A stretch of DNA of 64,000 bases from Ischnura elegans (Eukaryota; Arthropoda; Insecta; Odonata; Coenagrionidae). The number at the start of each line of letters is the position of its first letter. Within the stretch, counting starts at the first letter, position 1. Positions 12,212-24,777 of the stretch are shown here, piece by piece. The DNA is taken from positions 10,062,001 through 10,126,000 of the forward strand of contig NC_060246.1 in NCBI RefSeq assembly GCF_921293095.1, written 5' to 3'. Below the pieces are notes generated by a model. That model was not told the origin of the DNA, ran no database searches, and was given only the letters and a program-made list of their open reading frames with translations. The position numbers and the translations under genes were made by a program.

Positions 12212-12458
12212 CAAGGTAAGCCCAGGATCAAAACTAGGGAGGGGGGGCAAGCCATGGTTGTTGAAGTTGTAGGTAAGATTTAAGCATGGAAAAGGTGAAT
12301 GAAATCAACATTTTAAGGAAACTGTAACAGCTCTTTATTAGTTTTTAAAATTATTTGCTTGAAAAAGTATTATTTTCCTCAAAGACATTTGAGATTTTTG
12401 CTTCTAGGGGGGGGGGGAGGCAGCTGCCCCCTCCTGCCCCTCGCTGGGTACGCCAATG
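12212..12458. mobile_element. hAT-type MITE with internal poly-G runs
   Basis: The terminal repeats are CAAGGTAAGCCCAGGATC on the left and the complement of CATTGGCGTACCCAGCG on the right. They are flanked by an 8-bp near-duplication, CACCCATA (204-211 of this kilobase, i.e. 12204-12211) and CATCCATA (12459-12466). An 8-bp duplication is the hAT signature. Two poly-G runs (near 12240 and 12409) sit inside each end. A second copy, in the other orientation, occupies 30099-32576 and is split by another insertion. Confidence 0.75.
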
Positions 12459-12639
12459 CATCCATATCCACTTTTCAGGAAGAAATACACGGCATTATTA
12501 CGTAACTGAGCCATTAAATCATGTAAACCACACATTTAACGCACGCGAGATGATTTTCAACCAAAAAGGACCACTTACTTCCACTATGGTCAATGGCGAA
12601 GGTGACAATGAAAGAGATACAGCTGCCCAGTGGCTAAGC

Positions 12640-13010
12640 AAATAAAATGCGCGCGAAAAGACAACAGATATGACGCTCAACCGCCATGTTCTTGGGCCTC
12701 CTTAAATTGAGTCCCGTTGAGCTGGACAGAGCAAAGGGCATCCCCGCATGCGATCGTCCGCTCCCTCTAACCCTTCCGCTTCCCTTTTCAGCCCCACAAC
12801 TGAATAGGGCGATACCTAACAGCACCCTCCCCCCCATGAGGTCTACGTCACTCCTCTCGGCACCCCTTCCTCATGCCCCCCCTCCCACATGCGGTGCGAC
12901 CCGCTCGGCTATTTCGGGTCGCCCTTCCCTCGTAGGCCGCTGCTACTACGCCAGTCACTCACTCACTCACTCACCGCTACGTCGAGGAACGACCATCACA
13001 GAATAATAAT
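12640..13010. other. GC-rich patch with TCAC and AAT microsatellites
   Basis: A C-rich, CpG-containing island stands out from the AT-rich surroundings. It includes four to five TCAC units near 12955-12975 and AATAATAATAATAAT near 13003-13015. A pyrimidine tract ending TTTTCAG occurs near 12787. No recognisable coding exon. It may be the promoter or first exon of an unseen transcript. Confidence 0.3.
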
Positions 13011-13154
13011 AATAATATGAGCGAGCACCTCCAACGAGAGGGGGCTAGAGATACATCGAATTGGTCGCCGATGATTTCGATTCGGCCGGCCGCGATGCGG
13101 GGACGAGTCAAACTGATTGTTGACGAGTTGAATTTGTGGAAGTCCATGGATACC

Positions 13155-13341
13155 GATAATTGACACAGCAGTTATATTTTTCCGCACTTTTTCATTCTTT
13201 CTCGACCGGTTTCAATGCTTACGCATCATTATCAAGAGCTGTCTCTCTTGATAGACAGCTCTTGATAATGATTCGTAAGCATTGAAACCGGTCGAGAAAG
13301 AATAAAAAAGTGTGGAAAATACTACTGCTGTTTCAATCATC
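13155..13341. repeat. fold-back element with GAAACCGGTCG motif
   Basis: The arms are near-perfect inverted copies of about 90 bp around a short centre at 13245. Each arm, read outward, gives CTTGATAATGATKCGTAAGC (K = G or T), then ATTGAAACCGGTCGAGAAAG and AATAAAAAAGTG. The GATAATGAT, short stem, TTGAAACCGGTCG layout is like the motif at 45337-45370 and resembles Penelope-like tails. Confidence 0.65.
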
Positions 13342-14246
13342 AGTGGGGGCGAGTCCATCAAGAAAGAGTTTTTTCACATTCGTCAGCACTTAGAGAGAGG
13401 ATGTCTACTGGCTGGTGGCCAATTGGAAGCGTGTCTTCAATCAAAAAGCATACCACACCCGACTAACAATTCAATTTAATGATCATCAAACTATATCGAA
13501 AAGCACTTTCACTGGAAGAAGAAAGATTTTTTTAAGAAACAAATTTTTTTAACAAAACTACCTTGTTTTCCTGATAAAGCTTGATTAAAATATACTATTA
13601 GATATATTAAAGCTTAAATATACTATTGGCATCCATCAATTTACTTAATACGTAACGGTTTTTGACATTTATTCGTTTAGTTTTTCAATTCTTAATCTGT
13701 ACGCACTATCTAATTGGACTCTTATGTCAACTTTGCCTAACACGGCATACTATATGTGAGCATTAATATGTTTAACATTTGGGCGCGGCAGAGTCAACTC
13801 CTCAGATACGGCGTTCTGCACATGCTCGGGCAGCGTCCCAAGACTTCCATATGGCACAAGCTTAGACGCGTCATATCACCAGCAGCCCCCACCACTACCA
13901 CTCTTCATATAACTGCATGTTAATGGATTGGGACATTCTGGCCAGCACCCCGCGGCTACAAATACAAACTTCTCGCGCTATTTTTGCGCGTTTGCGATTA
14001 AAAGAACACTTTGGTTAATTGGATGTATAATTATAATTGAAGGGATATTTAATTTCTTTTTCCTTTTTCAAATCTTTGGGAGGGACGGCGTTCGAGAGTC
14101 CTTATTTGCAAGCCGCCACTGGGTACAAGGTAATTCTTTCGCTGGCTTCATCCCTTTCAAATACTAATGAAGAAAAAAGTGATTTCCATTTCTTCAAATA
14201 CCAACAAAAACTCTGCTGCAGAGAGATTAAATTGATGGTAATAGTA

Positions 14247-14859
14247 CAGTAGATTCCGTTAAATGGGTCCACCGATTACTTGGGGCAGCCGCTTGATTGG
14301 GGCAGATCTTAAAGAACAGAACCCAATAGAGGAATATCCCATACTATTCTCCGCTTAATTGGGACAGCATGCCGCATTATTGGGCCATGAGTTGGCGACA
14401 TACTCTATACTCGCGACGAAATTATTTTTTTTTGTTTTCAAACTATTTTTTAATATTTTCCTCCTTTGATTTATGTACTCTTATTTTTCTCAAGTGTTCC
14501 TATTCTTGCCCTATTTTGAAAGCTCTTGTTGTTATACTATCTGCAAGAGGATAGGACTTTTCTTTAATAGGACTTAGTAAAAGACATTCATTCAGCATCG
14601 CCCAAGGCTGTGAAAAATATTTTCAACTAAATTGTTATAATTCTTAAAAATTATAATAAATTAACTAAACTCGCTGATTTATTAATCAAATTAATAGTTT
14701 AATAAACTTATGTTGCATTATAAATATTCTTTAGTCTTCTTTCTACCATTTCAAAGTTTTTTATGCCCATACACCAGAGAGTTCGCCTAATTGGGGCAGC
14801 TACTTATTTCGGGCAAAGTGCGCACGTCCCGATATGTCCCAATTAACCGGAATCTACTG
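14247..14859. mobile_element. pogo/Tigger-like MITE with TA duplication
   Basis: The terminal inverted repeats are CAGTAGATTCCGTTAAATGG and the complement of CCAATTAACCGGAATCTACTG. TA dinucleotides lie directly outside both ends (14245-14246 and 14860-14861). The ends carry repeated TTGGGGCAG or ATTGGGACA blocks. The 613-bp element has no transposase ORF. TIR style and TA duplication fit the Tc1/mariner-pogo group. Confidence 0.8.
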
Positions 14860-17158
14860 TACTTAGTTTCCCAGGAGAGTTCATTTTCGTTCGCTCTCTG
14901 TCCTCCACTTGTCCAGCATCTTTGAATGCTACTCTTCCACCCTTGTTTACACATTGAGGACCGATCACGGAGATTATTCTGTTTTGCGTGCTGGACATTT
15001 AGGATCGACCCATCACAGAGATTTCCATGCTTCCACAAATGATAACAACACTTACTCAACTTATTTTCATAAATATTTGTGGGTGGGCTCCTATACACCA
15101 GTTTATTCCTGGTTTTCAGCGATTAGTTGTACCGTAGCACTTGAAAATAACAAGCTTATGACCGTGACTAAAAATGGAAGGTAAAATATTCCTTTGGAAA
15201 AGGTGCTGCTAATAGGAAAGCTTTGATGACAGACCTGATTTCAGTCTGTTCTCAAGAGTCCAAACCCCAAACTATGACTTAAAAATTAATTTGTGATGGT
15301 GCTCTTGCCTTACTTGAGATTGGTAACTAATTACACTCAAATTGTTAAGATAATAACTAGGACTTCCGTTGAACTCACTCTTCACATGAATTTTTGGTGG
15401 CCACAGTTTTGAATAAGTAATTACTTCACTACTTTTTAATCGATTAATAGTTATTAAAAGAATAAATTATATGAATATACATTAGTACACACTTATAAAA
15501 TAGCATTTTTTCTCATAGATTCAGCATATCTCGAACCTAGGTAATAATTCCAACTCAAGCCCATTTAATTAGATTATAACTGAAGAGTTGAATAGTAACA
15601 TAAATAAAAACATGCTTCCATGTATACTAATGCCTTTGGAATAATCATTTTACCAACATCCACCAGCCCTTGCCTCAAAAGACATCGACTAGACTGTGAC
15701 CAAGTGCATGGTTATTGCATGGTGTGGAAGTGCATGGTATTGCATAGTGCATGATGTGGAATAAAAGTAAGGAATCCAAAGTCATGGCTTGGGCGGTTTG
15801 GGTTTTTCCATTTTTGTAGAAATGAGGGGAAAGAACTCCACTCCCCACTCACTTACTCCTTTTGCAGCAATTATCCACAGGGTTCGAGTAACCTTGTTCC
15901 ACCTAAGCACCACCTCTTTGAGCTGAGAAAACTCTATGAACCAAAGACCATTGTTTTCGAATTTCCTGCTCCATGGATCAGAGCATTAAGGTCCAATGCA
16001 GCACTTAAAGAAATGTACATTTGTGCAGGGTTAATCGTACCTTGGTGGATCGAGAGTCATATCATGCCATGAGTTTACGGGTAAAGCTGAGTTTCGGCTA
16101 CACGTTTCGTGCTATTTTGGTTCCCCATACCTTCGAGGGTATGCCAGGGAATGACGAACCTTAAAAAGCCAGGTCATATCCCTGCCACTTGACAATGATA
16201 TTACCAAATGGTTCTAGCTTATTTTTAATATTTGCCAGAGGATTTTTTTCTTTCCATCCTTACGATAAAATTCACACATTTTTTTAATTTAAAAATTGTT
16301 TACAATCTTAGAATCCAGGATAAGGCATAATATTTACTAAGGCCAAGTCATGTAGCGAATGAAACTAGTTTTTTCGAGCATTTGTGGCTGATAGTGGAAT
16401 GCGTAATTCATTGCTTTACATGAGATTAAATTTTCTTCATTTTGCTAATTATTAAAGTAGTTAAATATGCTATTGGTTTCTTAGAAAAAGATTTGAAGTT
16501 AATATTTATTGCAAAACGATACAATGTGTGAAAATACATGATGAATATCTACACATGGCTTGAGTTGATGCCTAATTCTCAAATGCTGACGTTACTAATT
16601 ATTTTCATTGGAAAAATGTAAAAAAATTGGATGAAAACAATGTATAAATGATGTTCAAGTATTTATGAAGCAATTTCCATTGCATTAAATTATTTTTAAA
16701 AGAGCATTGACAAAATTCCTTCAGCGTGAAACTTGTGAAGGTGAGATCTCAATGATGAATTAAGCTCAATAACATTAGTCTATATTGCGCTTGATAACTT
16801 TAAAGCACTGTTTAGTGCTCGCTTTTCATGGAACGAACTAAGAGCATTAATTGGGGATTGGGTGTGCATGGAGTATTACAGGTTGCACGTGCATCTGTAA
16901 TAGTACCATTATGAACGAAAATGACACGTCCATCACTGGAAGTAATTCCAAAAATCTCACCTGCACTGAAAGTGATAGCTGTCAATCTCAAAGACAAATC
17001 TCTACGTCAGAAACACAACTCAAACATTTTACATAGTTATTGAATATATACAACAAGTGTTCAGAGGAAATCACTGGCTAACACAAGAACTTTCAAAATG
17101 GATAATCAAACCATTCTTATACTTGAATATATAAAAAATTAAGAGTTGGAAAACGTAC
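14860..17158. other. probable FYCO1 intron; no clear exon
   Basis: AT-rich sequence. The only candidate exon is an open frame on the minus strand from a GACGTAG acceptor (first exon base 17001) to a stop near 16812. It would be in phase with the last FYCO1 exon but does not resemble FYCO1. Nothing else was recognised. Confidence 0.3.
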
Positions 17159-20100
17159 CGATTGAAAACAGGCCACGAAACGTCAAGGTCATGACAGGAT
17201 GGAGATGAAAGGTCAAATTGCACATCGTTGAGGTCATAGAGAGACGTAAGGAGCTGGCTTAGAGATACAGCATCCCTTACTGGAGCCCAATCTGTATACC
17301 ACTCCGCTGTGAGCTCCGTAGCACCAGAAAAACATTGCTGTAAAGTGTCTGCCAAACACTGATGCACAAGGCAAAACCTAATGAAAGCCCTCCCCCGGCC
17401 AACGGATGTCTTCAGCTGTAATAAAAAATGAGAGGTACCCGTTAATTGAAATTGAAGTGATTTCAATTGGGAAAAGAAGTAATGTAAGCTTAAAAACTTC
17501 AACAAAGGAACAATCCTAATGCTATCCTAATCTTTATCCACATCAAGGACTTATTCCTTTTTGAGAGTGACTATCAACAATGAATGTAGTACCAAAAGCC
17601 AACAGTATAATGATATCTCATACGTTGTGACTGATTGGAAAGCAAATAGCACTTGTGTTTTCAGAATACAAAAATTTTCAAAATTAAAACTAAACAACAA
17701 TGAGATATTTGGTGCACTCAGCTCATGGAGCAGCTCCAAAGCGCTACAGCTTGATGCGTGTGCTCAGGGGACACTCAAAGATTGGCCATTTTCCTGAGTG
17801 GTAGAAATCCATCCTCAGCACCAATCAGAAGTCACTTATTCATGAAATATGTCAGACTACCAAAAATACCTTCCTGCTCGCATCAAAGCAACTGAGCTTA
17901 TCATTCAGCTGAAAAACCCTTTCCCACCCAATGTGATGTACACGTCACACACATCGAATTGCACAAATGGCTCACTTTTTCCGTTTTTGGGCACCTAATT
18001 TATGTGTATTAATTCAGTCTCAATTCCTTGAGATAACATTATCTCAGTTAACAGCTGAAATATTCTCAGCCTGTGGATACTTAAGTTAATTTGTACAAGC
18101 AAGGAAGTCGAACAGTTTCTGCAAGCAGTCCTCCAAATGGAGTGCATTAAAAGAGAAAAGTGTGGTTAATTCCAAACCATGGCCCTTATATACTGGTTAC
18201 TAATCTCCGGCTCGGGAGTGTTGCCTGAGATTCCGCTTCCACCCCTCACACGCCTCCCCTCAAACACAACTCTGGGCACAGTGCGCTGTCACTAGGGGAA
18301 ATATGGAACTAACTGCACTGTCGGCGGCGGTATATGCTTTCGACAGCGCAGTTAGTTCCGTATTTCCCCTAGTGACAGCGCACTATGCCCAGAGTTGTGT
18401 GTTGAGGGGAGGCGTGTGAGGGGTTTGAGGGGTGGAAGCGGAATCTCAGGCAACACACCCGAGCCGGAATATGTCGGGAGATTAGCAACCAGTATATAAG
18501 GACCATGTTCCAAACTAAAAGTGTCCAGATTACAGACACATTGAAAAGAGTATTTTGGTATAAAATGACTCACAGTGGGAAATTTCACCCATGAATTGAT
18601 TGCGCGATCACAAAAAATTAATACTTCAATATTCACAATAAAGATATGCATTAGGCGTGAACAGATAACAGGAGATAATACCAGTACTGCTGGTAATGAC
18701 ACATCCAATAAAGATGAAGTTTTGCCTTCTGTTAAAAACCAGGAAGACCAGGACACTGCCATAAATGCAACAAATCAAGCTAGTGGGGAAAATCCAAAAG
18801 GATAAAAAAACAACTCACCTGCTACTCATTTGTCGTTATTTTAATTCTGGCTGTGAATAATATATATGAATCAAAGTAAAAGTGAACTAAAAACTCTAAA
18901 AGTAAATGATAAGCACACAGCCATCTGCATTCAGTCAGATCTGGAGGGTAACTTTAAAAACTTTTCCAAGGGAATTTTCTAAATTTTCATCAATCATCTC
19001 TGTATCAGAAATAATGCCCCATGAGTTATGAATTTCATATTAACACAGTAATTGTCTGTTAAAATAAAAATAACTAATAAAAAATAATTTTTCAAGGAAG
19101 ATGATGCCTGACAAACTGACGCAAGGACTGCATGTACCCAACAAATTACATCAATGATTTCAGTCAGTTCTTTGTCTACCACACCCATGACTGCCAAGGA
19201 AACCACTTCAATAACTATTACCTGCTCACTTTATGTCTGCGGGTGAGCTTTCGTGAACGGAAATAATGCGAACTACCTATTGACAGTAACGAAATGTGAC
19301 GCACAGGGTAGTGTTAGGACATTTTTAGTGGTTGATTTGAGAATCAATTTCACCTTTATATTTATATTTTTGCATGTGAAGAGCAAGAATTCACAATTCC
19401 GATATAATAGCACGTGAAAGAGCTCACATAATAAACAAAAAATTACTTAAAACTCCAGTTCAAGATATCTGAGTTTTCCATTGCCGCCATTTTCACGTCC
19501 ACTTCCTACGAGGGCACGTTAACGAGGGAGCATCCGCGTTCCCTTGTTCACTTACCCTTCGTTCCCTTGCACCCTCGCCAATTGGATCCACCCTTGCTGT
19601 CGTCACATCCGTAAGTTGACGATCGAAAAATGCACGAAGGGTGAAAAATTGCGAATTGGAAAACGGCCTTAAAAGACTTACAAGGAAAACGGTTTGGCAA
19701 CACTGCTCCATGAACAATTCACAATGTGAACTCGACAGAGGCCTATATCGACTAACTGAGGCCATGCCTGCTGATTGGCAAAGGGAAAGTCACTTGTCGA
19801 GAAACTTTCCCTCTCCACACCACTTCTTGCTTTAGGCACACCAGCTCACCCCCAAGATACAATGAACAGAGTTTAGGAGGGAATAGTTCTGTGGAAATTT
19901 AAGAAGTAATTTTAATAGCCACCAAATAGTCATAGTAGTATTATCTAAACCTCCTGTATAACTACTGCCTCTTTCGGATATGCCAAAATATGAAACTTAA
20001 TCCAATTTCAAAAAAATATTTAGACTACGTACAAGATATTGCTATGAAAAATAGTTAGATGTAGATTAAGCAGTAAATTTGCTACTCATATCATTAGTAC

Positions 20101-21799
20101 AAAATGCCAACTGCACCAATGTTTGACAGTCACAAAAAATAGGCTTCCAAGTGTTAAATAAAAGTAAAATTTTTACACTTCTCTACAGTTTTTTATCATT
20201 ATTATATTATTCAGTGTTATAGACAATTTAAAACAAAAATCGTATAATAAAAATTAATTATAATTAAAATAAAATTTCTTCATAAGCCGATAGTTGGGCT
20301 ATTTTGACTCTTTTCAATCCCCATGTGACATGTAAATCATGCATCTATTTTTAAACTGTCAATGAGGGAAATCTAATGAAAAAGATTTTCTGGCTTAAGA
20401 CACAGAAGAAGAAGAAATTTTCACAGTAAAATATATTTTCTCGAAAGAAATAATAATTTGGGCATGAAAGGGATAAGAGAACTCCAATAACTTCACTTGA
20501 CGAGCTCCAGAGTTGCTCTATCATCAGAATACACCCACTGGTATTTACTATGAACCCATGATAAATAGGATATAACCATCAACGAGATATTGATCCAAAA
20601 AAGAAAGCTTAGCACCGTAGTCAATGATCAATAGCTATTTTTTCATCCAAAGCATTGATGGGACATATAAAATACTATATAATGACCATTAAGTTGGTAA
20701 ACTCTAACCAGCAGATTGGAAATCTGTGGAAAAATACATTGTTGACTTTTACAACTAAATTTCTACATGTGCATATGTTTAGACACATTGCAGTGTGCCA
20801 TACTCCCCATAACTTTTCAACAAGTTCCAAAAAGCAGCTTGCTACTTTTGTCGATCAAGAATTTTTATTCTCTGTCTAAGTAAATACGAATCATATTGCA
20901 GAAACATGTCACATGTGTGTGGTTTTGAACGATTTTTCTGGCACAAATACAGAAGCAATATTGTTAGCGAAATATTTACCATCTTTGGATGCAAAATTAA
21001 AGAAAGAAAACTGCTTATGTTGAGTAATCTTTGCATTATGTCTATCACTAAGCGACTACAAGAAGGAGCCGGCAACAAAATGGAAAATAATTCTATCAAG
21101 TATTTGCAACTGAGCTGAGATTTTACAGCTATTACATAAAAGCAAAAAAATGTAGTTTCAATCGATTGATAGTTCTATTGCTAAGTTTGAATCATTACAT
21201 TTTCCAATAATAAAATCAATAAAAATAGCAGATTAATTTCTCATTCACGTAAAGACAGCACAATCAAAAAATGCACTCGTACCTCAGGATTATACTTCAC
21301 AAACTTGAGACCCTCGTGAACTCCTCCTCTGTTGGATACCAGACTTTTAAGCATAAAATCCCAGTAGCATCTCTTTTTTCCAAAGAGGTTACTTTTCTCT
21401 GAAATGAAACCAAATAGAAAATTAATTCCATTTTGTACATTAAGGCCTTAATATATGTTTTCTTTGTAAGAAGGTACAGCAGCATGTGAACTTCAAACCA
21501 GAAATGAATTCAACTTCCAGTCATAGATACCTTTCAATCCAAGTGATAGAAAATGCTCCAGTTTGGCACAAAACCTATGAAATACTGTGCAACTATCGTC
21601 TATAGGAATATTCATGCAGAGGAATTCTTGCGATAATCCAGCTATACATTCTGCAAAGAGATCTCCCTTTAGCTAACGGCGATTTCACTTTCTTATGCAT
21701 TATTGCCGAAAATAATGCTTCATAAAACGTCTTACCTGTGATGTCAACCACAAGCTTGTCAAGCTTGAAATACCCGGGCATTTTTTCACTTGAACTCAT
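17159..21799 (-). CDS. FYCO1: FYCO1-like RUN-domain adaptor, N-terminal exons only
   Basis: FYCO1 links autophagosomes and late endosomes to microtubule motors through an N-terminal RUN domain, a long coiled coil and a FYVE zinc finger. Four coding exons fit in phase: 21736-21799 (ATG at 21799), 21531-21650, 21283-21398 and 17159-17415, giving 185 residues plus 2 bases. They read as a RUN domain. The block KTSVGRGRAFIRFCLVHQ followed by LADTLQQCF, and later EVQFDL-like DVQFDL and WPVF, matches the FYCO1 RUN domain specifically. Upstream, FGKKRCYWDF and LKFVK match the same family. The first ATG in frame is used; an upstream GTG frame is not a start. The third intron is about 3.9 kb and holds a fold-back element. 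No coiled coil or FYVE exon is visible to the left, so the rest must lie beyond the window after an intron of more than 17 kb, unless a short terminal exon is used. Confidence 0.8.
18172..18520. mobile_element. large palindromic fold-back MITE in FYCO1 intron
   Basis: Two arms of about 150 bp are inverted copies around a centre near 18335. Paired landmarks are CCTTATATACTGGTT with AACCAGTATATAAGG, CTGAGATTCCGCTTCCACCC with its complement, and CTAGGGGAAATA(T/C)GGAACTAA with its complement. Arm identity is high, which suggests a fairly recent copy. No ORF and no clear target duplication. Confidence 0.75.
19490..19700. other. possible end of a Harbinger-like element
   Basis: On the minus strand the sequence AAGGCCGTTTTCCAATTCGC has the look of a PIF/Harbinger terminus, followed by a GC-richer stretch to about 19500. 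The partner end was not found. Weak. Confidence 0.2.
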
Positions 21800-23279
21800 A
21801 ATTTTAACTGTTTCACAAAACCTAGAAGATCTAATTCTATCATTCACTCACATCCTACAGAACAGATCCCTTTAGTCTACTTTATCAGCCTCTGCTTGGT
21901 TAAATCAAGCAACCTGTAGCACCAATGATGCATGATAAGAATACAGAATGAATAACATCGCCTGATGTCTAAAACACATCGATCGAGGATTTTACATCGA
22001 CTGACGTCTTGAGGGGCAACTCAAACCCAATAAAGAGTCACCTTATAACGCCTTTCCAAGTAGTGTGAATAAATTCTCATAGTATTATGGACGAAATTTT
22101 ACATATGTCTACAGAAATCTATTGTCATTCGTAGCACCAGCTGAATTGCAAACGGAAATCTGGCCAATAACACAAAGATTTTGATCACAGACAATTTCAT
22201 AACAAAAACAAATGCAATCAGAAATCCGCAACCACCCTAGCCTATCAAGAAATAACCCGCGAACATATAAGTATTCGAAATTTAAATTAGTTATATAATA
22301 TTACAAATACAATGGATTATATTTTATTTTAAAGCCAGTTTTCAAGAGCGGTTTACGTCGTAATGCACCGTATAAAAGTCTATCGACCCAACTTGTGTTG
22401 TATTTGATTGTGTGCGAATGCATGAACAGAATTTACAAACTGTTCTAATTTGATTCATGTGTTCGTACAGGTTCCGTACCGGTCCACCAAAATCTTTCAA
22501 CCATGCACACATAACCCTTGCATATCGATGTATAGTTTGGCCAATCCTTAAGGGACCGCAATGCAGCCTTAAAATAGTTTATCACTTGAATTTTGAATAA
22601 ATTTCTTCAATGTTTCCTTCAAACCACCTCCTTCTACACGGCAGTTGTTTGTTGCAGTCACAGCTCTCCCATTCACTTAAAGGGAGATGCTTGGTGCTGT
22701 TGCACAGTGAAGGCCTTCCATGAATTGAGTATGGAATGGCAGAGGCACTTCAGTGACACACTGTTGCAAAAAGACATTAAAATAGCTAAATAACTAGGTA
22801 CCTTTCCTGGTGATAGTAGCTTTTGGGACACCATATTTAATTATTCACTCCTGGATCGGAGCAGGAGATATACATTTATTTCATAGGTATCCTGACAAGG
22901 GATCGCTTTAACAGCTCAACCAGCTCCAGAGATCAGGCTACTGCTGCAGCCTGCACTGATGGCCCAGGCTATTGGTTGTTTTGACTGACCACTCTTCAGC
23001 AAAGGCTTCCTGTTCTTTGTGCTACATGCAAATAAACAGTTGATGAGAGGATCTTTATGCACGAGTGTAAGTAAAAGGCTATTAAAGTCTGATCTCGAGC
23101 ATAGTCACATAGCAACAATATGGAAACATAGACACTTAGGAGGAGGATGAGAAAAGACCTTACAGAGGCCTTCCTGATGTGGGTACAGAGGAGGTGAAGT
23201 GGGTAAAGAGGAGGAAGAAAGTGCTGGTGGGTCATGAAAGGAAGCTTCTGGATGAAATACAGAGAAGTAGTGGTATTTG
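21800..23279. other. FYCO1 upstream region, no other gene seen
   Basis: This lies directly upstream of the FYCO1 start codon and should contain its promoter. I see no recognisable core elements and no further exon. AT-rich. Confidence 0.35.
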
Positions 23280-23995
23280 GGAGAGGCAACTAACATCTGA
23301 GGTCATTTGTCCTATAGGGAAGGGTGGAGAGAAACAGCTGGCATTGGCCTGCTCTTAACCCTTAGGCAGCATGAGGTCATGATTTTAGCTACTAGCCTTT
23401 TCGGAAGAGAAGCAAGAAATATTTTGCATCTCCAGCCTAGCGGAGTGTCTTGCAGTGAGTGAACCCGTCCTTCTTTTTTACCAGGGGATGGGCCGACATA
23501 AGGCCACTTGTGATAGGCACATTAACAGTGTGAAGCGGGTAGGGAACAGTTCAAAATGTGCAGTATGATACGAAATTCAAGGAGGTGCACCCTGCCATGA
23601 GGGCTGGCCCAAGTGAGAGTTGAATCCCTTAGTGATCTTTATGGGAAAGTGCCCAAGTGCCAGATATCCATGTAGCAATATAAATTTTGGGAAACTGCAG
23701 CAGGTAGTCCAGCAATGGTCAAATGTTTAAAAACGCTTTTTCCCCAGTCAGTAACAAGAGCATAAAAAACATTCCCACAGTCTAATGTTTAACGAAAGGC
23801 GCCCAGGGGACCATGACTTAACATGCCATCTGATGGACGGAGTGTTGTGCTTGAAATGTCCCCCACACAACATTCAAGCAGGGATCGGGCAGTCTCCAAA
23901 AATTCTCTGTCACCTCCAGGATTTGAACCCAAGACCACAGGACAGGAAGCCACAACACTCTAGCTGCCATGCCGACCAGATCCTCCTTAGATGGA
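23280..23995 (-). repeat. tRNA-derived SINE, apparently split by an insertion
   Basis: On the minus strand a tRNA-like head lies at about 23990-23900 with A-box-like GGCATGGCAGCTAGAGTG and B box GGGTTCAAATCC. Its body runs to GGCGCCTTTCGTTAA near 23790. A body segment beginning GGTTAAGAGCAGGCC and containing TTTCTCTCCACCCTTCCC resumes at about 23358 and runs to about 23280. GTTAA occurs at both junctions. About 430 bp of unrelated sequence lies between, which suggests insertion into the SINE. Confidence 0.5.
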
Positions 23996-24777
23996 GCGAA
24001 TACTGATTGGGGAGGAGGTGCTGAAAACTGTGGTGGAGGGAATAATGCTAGTCAAGTGAGGGAGGAGAAGGAATAGGACTTATGATATACATAGAATGAA
24101 AGGGAGTAGGCTTTATTGGGAATTGATGAGGGAACTCCAAGTTGGGAGCGGAGACAGACTGGGTCGATTGGCAACGTGTAAATTCCATGTAAACCTACAA
24201 TGACCGGTGGAATCAGTGGCGGTACGTGCATATACACATGTTAGCAAGTGCACACCCAAACATTTATGAATAATAAAAGAAAACTATTCCTTTAACACGA
24301 GATATATATTCCTTGTTATCACACCGGGCACATTTTCGATCTATGCGATCACTTGAGGGTGCTCCTGCAGAACAAGATAAGCAGGGGGGCATGCCATGTT
24401 TAAATGGGTGCTGGGAGCAGACTCAAAACGACGCTAGTGTGCACGCACACATTTAGTGAGCAACTCGCAGGTAGTGTAGCGGTGTAGCTGCCACCTACAC
24501 TACCTGCGCTCAGGATCCTAGTCAGTCAATGCTTTCAGTACCATTTAGAAGCATTCATTGGAACTTCATGCTCTTTTTCATCATCGTACATCTTCTCTAA
24601 TGCACACCCTGGATATTTAACCACCAGCCACCACTGGGTGGAATACTGTAATAAGTAATTCATACCAATCACCCTCTACTTTTATGCAATCATACTTGCT
24701 CACTCAGAGCTTCAACCTGAGATGTGGTCGCAATGGGTGTATCTAGAGGTCACCTAGGACTAAGCCATACGTGTGTG

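Noticed and set aside
16851-17036. Plus-strand ORF opposite the possible FYCO1 terminal exon
   Set aside because: Ser/Thr-rich shadow of the minus-strand frame with no splice support.
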